A DNA stretch of 6,480 bases, taken from NCBI GenBank assembly GCA_050258035.1, contig JBLMYA010000114.1:1-6480 (forward strand). Direction: 5' to 3'. The stretch is from DATBLE01 sp050258035. Its GTDB lineage: Bacteria > Actinomycetota > Thermoleophilia > Gaiellales > Gaiellaceae. A program made the position numbers and the translations under genes. Below the pieces are notes generated by a model. The model ran no database searches, was not told the origin of the DNA, and saw only the letters and a list, made by a program, of their open reading frames with translations. This document shows positions 5,459 to 6,480 of this stretch, piece by piece. The stretch's first letter is position 1. Each line of letters opens with the position of its first letter.

Positions 5459-5674
5459 CTCCGTGCAGCAGCGACCGGTCGAGCGCGGACGCACAGACGA
5501 GGACGCGAGCTTTCTCCGCACCGTCACGGCCGAGGGGAGTTCGGGGTTTCGATAGGCGCTGACGCCTTCTCGAGCCCTCAGACCCGACCCTCCAGATCGA
5601 GGAGCCAGCACCTCGGCCGAAGCTCAGCTCCCCGCAAGCAAAGAGTCCCGTGCGTTCGGGGCGGTCAGAGCCAG

Positions 5675-5746
5675 TGCCCCCGGCAAGAATCGAACTTGCG
5701 CACGCGGTTTAGGAAACCGCTGCTCTATCCACTGAGCTACGGGGGC
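5675..5746 (-). tRNA. tRNA-Arg (anticodon CCT)
   Basis: The minus strand folds as a full cloverleaf of about 72 bases. The acceptor stem is GCCCCCG with CGGGGGC and discriminator A. The D arm is GCTC AGTGGATA GAGC. The anticodon arm is GCGGT TTCCTAA ACCGC, with CCT in the middle. A 4-base variable loop follows, and the T arm is GCAAG TTCGATT CTTGC. The tRNA reads AGG, a rare codon in such a GC-rich genome. CCA is not encoded. It stands alone between the cupin gene and gltA. The 3' end may be off by one base. Confidence 0.93.
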
Positions 5747-6266
5747 GCGGCGCAAGGGTATCCCCCGGCACCCGACACCCGTGGCCCGCGCCCGAGGGGA
5801 ACGGCGTACGCGAACTCCCGGACGAACGAGGCGGGCATCCTGGCCTTTTCCCCGCCTGCCATCCGGCCCCCGCCTGCACTCCGGTCTGGCGCAGAGAGCT
5901 CACCAGCCTGCACCCGTCGGAGGGTGACGACGGCGGATAACCCACAGTCGACATCGGGTGCCGTACCGATGGCCGCGCCGCGGGCACGGGCGATGCTCGG
6001 TCCATGCCTGCGACACGGCAACGGAAACAGCGCACGCGCGGAAAGCGCTGGCAGGCGCGGCACGAGCGCTACCGGCAGGGAAGCCGGCACCGTCGCCGTC
6101 GAGACCGGTCGCGGCACGCGGACGGCTGATCCCCCGGCCCCGCAGGACAGCCTTCGAGCCGGGTACGTAGTTCCGGGCAGCGGCGTTACGGGCTGTCGGC
6201 GATGCGCCGGGCGCAGCATCTTCGGAGACTGGGCCGCATCGACTCGAACCACCCGAGGAGGCGCGC
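5747..6266. other. About 520 bases without a convincing gene, upstream of gltA and the tRNA
   Basis: This stretch separates the 5' end of the minus-strand tRNA from the plus-strand gltA, so it should hold a promoter for each. On the minus side TACCCT (5755-5760) lies just before the tRNA but has no matching -35 box. On the plus side no promoter pair close to gltA could be named. Long open frames on the minus strand here have low-complexity Arg/Ser/Ala/Pro translations, and one runs antisense into gltA, so they are not called. The only small candidate is a 41-codon basic ORF at 6004-6129, listed separately. Confidence 0.5.
6004..6129 (+). CDS. Doubtful 41-residue very basic peptide, slightly similar to ribosomal protein bTHX
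   Basis: An ATG at 6004 opens a 41-codon frame ending in TGA. More than half of the residues are Arg, Lys or His. The stretch RTRGKRWQARHERYR shares the spacing G-K-x-W-7-Y-R with the small 30S protein bTHX as remembered from Thermus (GKIWRGTYGKYR). Against it: there is no clear ribosome binding site, third-position GC is about 78 percent, lower than the neighbouring genes, and random GC-rich DNA translates easily into arginine. I regard it as more likely a chance frame than a gene. Confidence 0.2.
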   Translation: MPATRQRKQRTRGKRWQARHERYRQGSRHRRRRDRSRHADG

Positions 6267-6480
6267 ATGGCGACCGACACGCTTTCCGTCACCGACAACC
6301 GAACCGGTGCGGAGTACGAGATCCCGATCACGGAGGGCACGATCCACGCGACCGAGCTGAGGAAGATCAAGGTCTCGGACGACGACTTCGGGCTCATGAG
6401 CTACGACCCGGCGTTCCTCAACACCGCGTCGTGCCGGAGCGCGATCACCTTCATCGACGGCGACGCGGGCATCCTCCGCT
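6267..6480 (+). CDS. gltA: Citrate synthase, N-terminal part (runs off right edge)
   Basis: The ATG at 6267 has GAGGAGG 5 bases before it. The frame stays open for 71 codons to the window edge. It begins MATDTLSVTDNRTGAEYEIP and contains FGLMSYDPAFLNTASCRSAI, then TFIDGDAGILR. The DPAFLNTASCRSAITFIDGDAGILR block is the hallmark N-terminal region of bacterial type II citrate synthases, normally followed by YRGYPIE. The enzyme condenses oxaloacetate and acetyl-CoA into citrate at the entry of the TCA cycle in the cytoplasm. Catalytic histidine and aspartate residues lie beyond the window, so function is judged from the N-terminus only. No neighbour on the same strand precedes it, so it is probably the first gene of its transcript. 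Confidence 0.93.
   Translation, partial: MATDTLSVTDNRTGAEYEIPITEGTIHATELRKIKVSDDDFGLMSYDPAFLNTASCRSAITFIDGDAGILR

Noticed and set aside
5554..5570. Possible terminator after the cupin gene (AGGCG CTGA CGCCT then TCT)
   Set aside because: The stem is only 5 pairs, lies about 95 bases after the stop codon and lacks a U-run. It is too weak to call.
5640..5675. Terminator for the tRNA gene (CCCG AACGCA CGGG followed by ACTCTTTG)
   Set aside because: A 4-pair stem with a weak T-rich tail is not distinguishable from chance.
5675..5746. tRNA-Arg as an integration site for a mobile element
   Set aside because: tRNA genes often serve as attachment sites, but no integrase, no second copy of the tRNA 3' end and no foreign-looking genes are present on either side.
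5900..6397. Long minus-strand open frame (165 codons) over the gltA start
   Set aside because: It is antisense to a clear citrate synthase N-terminus, and its translation is low-complexity Ser/Ala/Arg. GC-rich genes routinely leave such open shadow frames.

Overview
The window comes from a very GC-rich genome whose reading frames use almost only G or C at third positions. An F420-dependent oxidoreductase of the FGD-like family, a PASTA-repeat membrane protein, two TetR regulators and an actinobacterial-looking citrate synthase N-terminus all point to Actinomycetota. A deep lineage such as Thermoleophilia (Gaiellales or Solirubrobacterales) is plausible, but this is inference from gene content and style, not a phylogeny.

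Left part (1-3689) is a minus-strand run read right to left: a TetR regulator (3689-3096), an F420-dependent LLM-class oxidoreductase (3003-2020), a four-PASTA single-pass membrane protein without a kinase domain (2003-789), a small basic tail-anchored-looking protein (715-305), and the first 30 codons of an unidentified gene (92-1) that leaves the window. The oxidoreductase and PASTA genes are only 16 bases apart. The other gaps are 73-212 bases, and hairpins lie in two of them.

Middle part (3690-5458) holds two divergent regulator/target pairs. TetR-1 (minus) faces a small DsrE-family protein (plus, 3772-4134) that carries two CxxC pairs. TetR-2 (minus, 4923-4273) faces a single-domain cupin (plus, 4988-5458). 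Both intergenic regions share one plan. The plus-strand promoter is TTGACT or TTGACA, 17 bases, then a TA-rich -10 box. On the minus strand a TAnnnT box lies exactly 6 bases before the TetR ATG, which suggests leaderless regulator mRNAs. The first region holds two near-identical inverted copies of a palindromic operator candidate, one of them inside the promoter spacer. The second holds a 7-base direct repeat over both -10 boxes.

Right part (5459-6480) is mostly non-coding: 216 bases after the cupin gene, a tRNA-Arg(CCT) on the minus strand, about 520 bases with no convincing gene (only one very basic 41-codon ORF), then the start of gltA (citrate synthase), which runs off the right edge.

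No mobile element, CRISPR array or obviously new multi-gene system is visible. The points most worth following are the twin TetR divergons, the four-cysteine DsrE protein, the FGD-like enzyme that seems to lack sugar-phosphate ligands, and the kinase-less PASTA protein with a triplicated repeat-entry motif.
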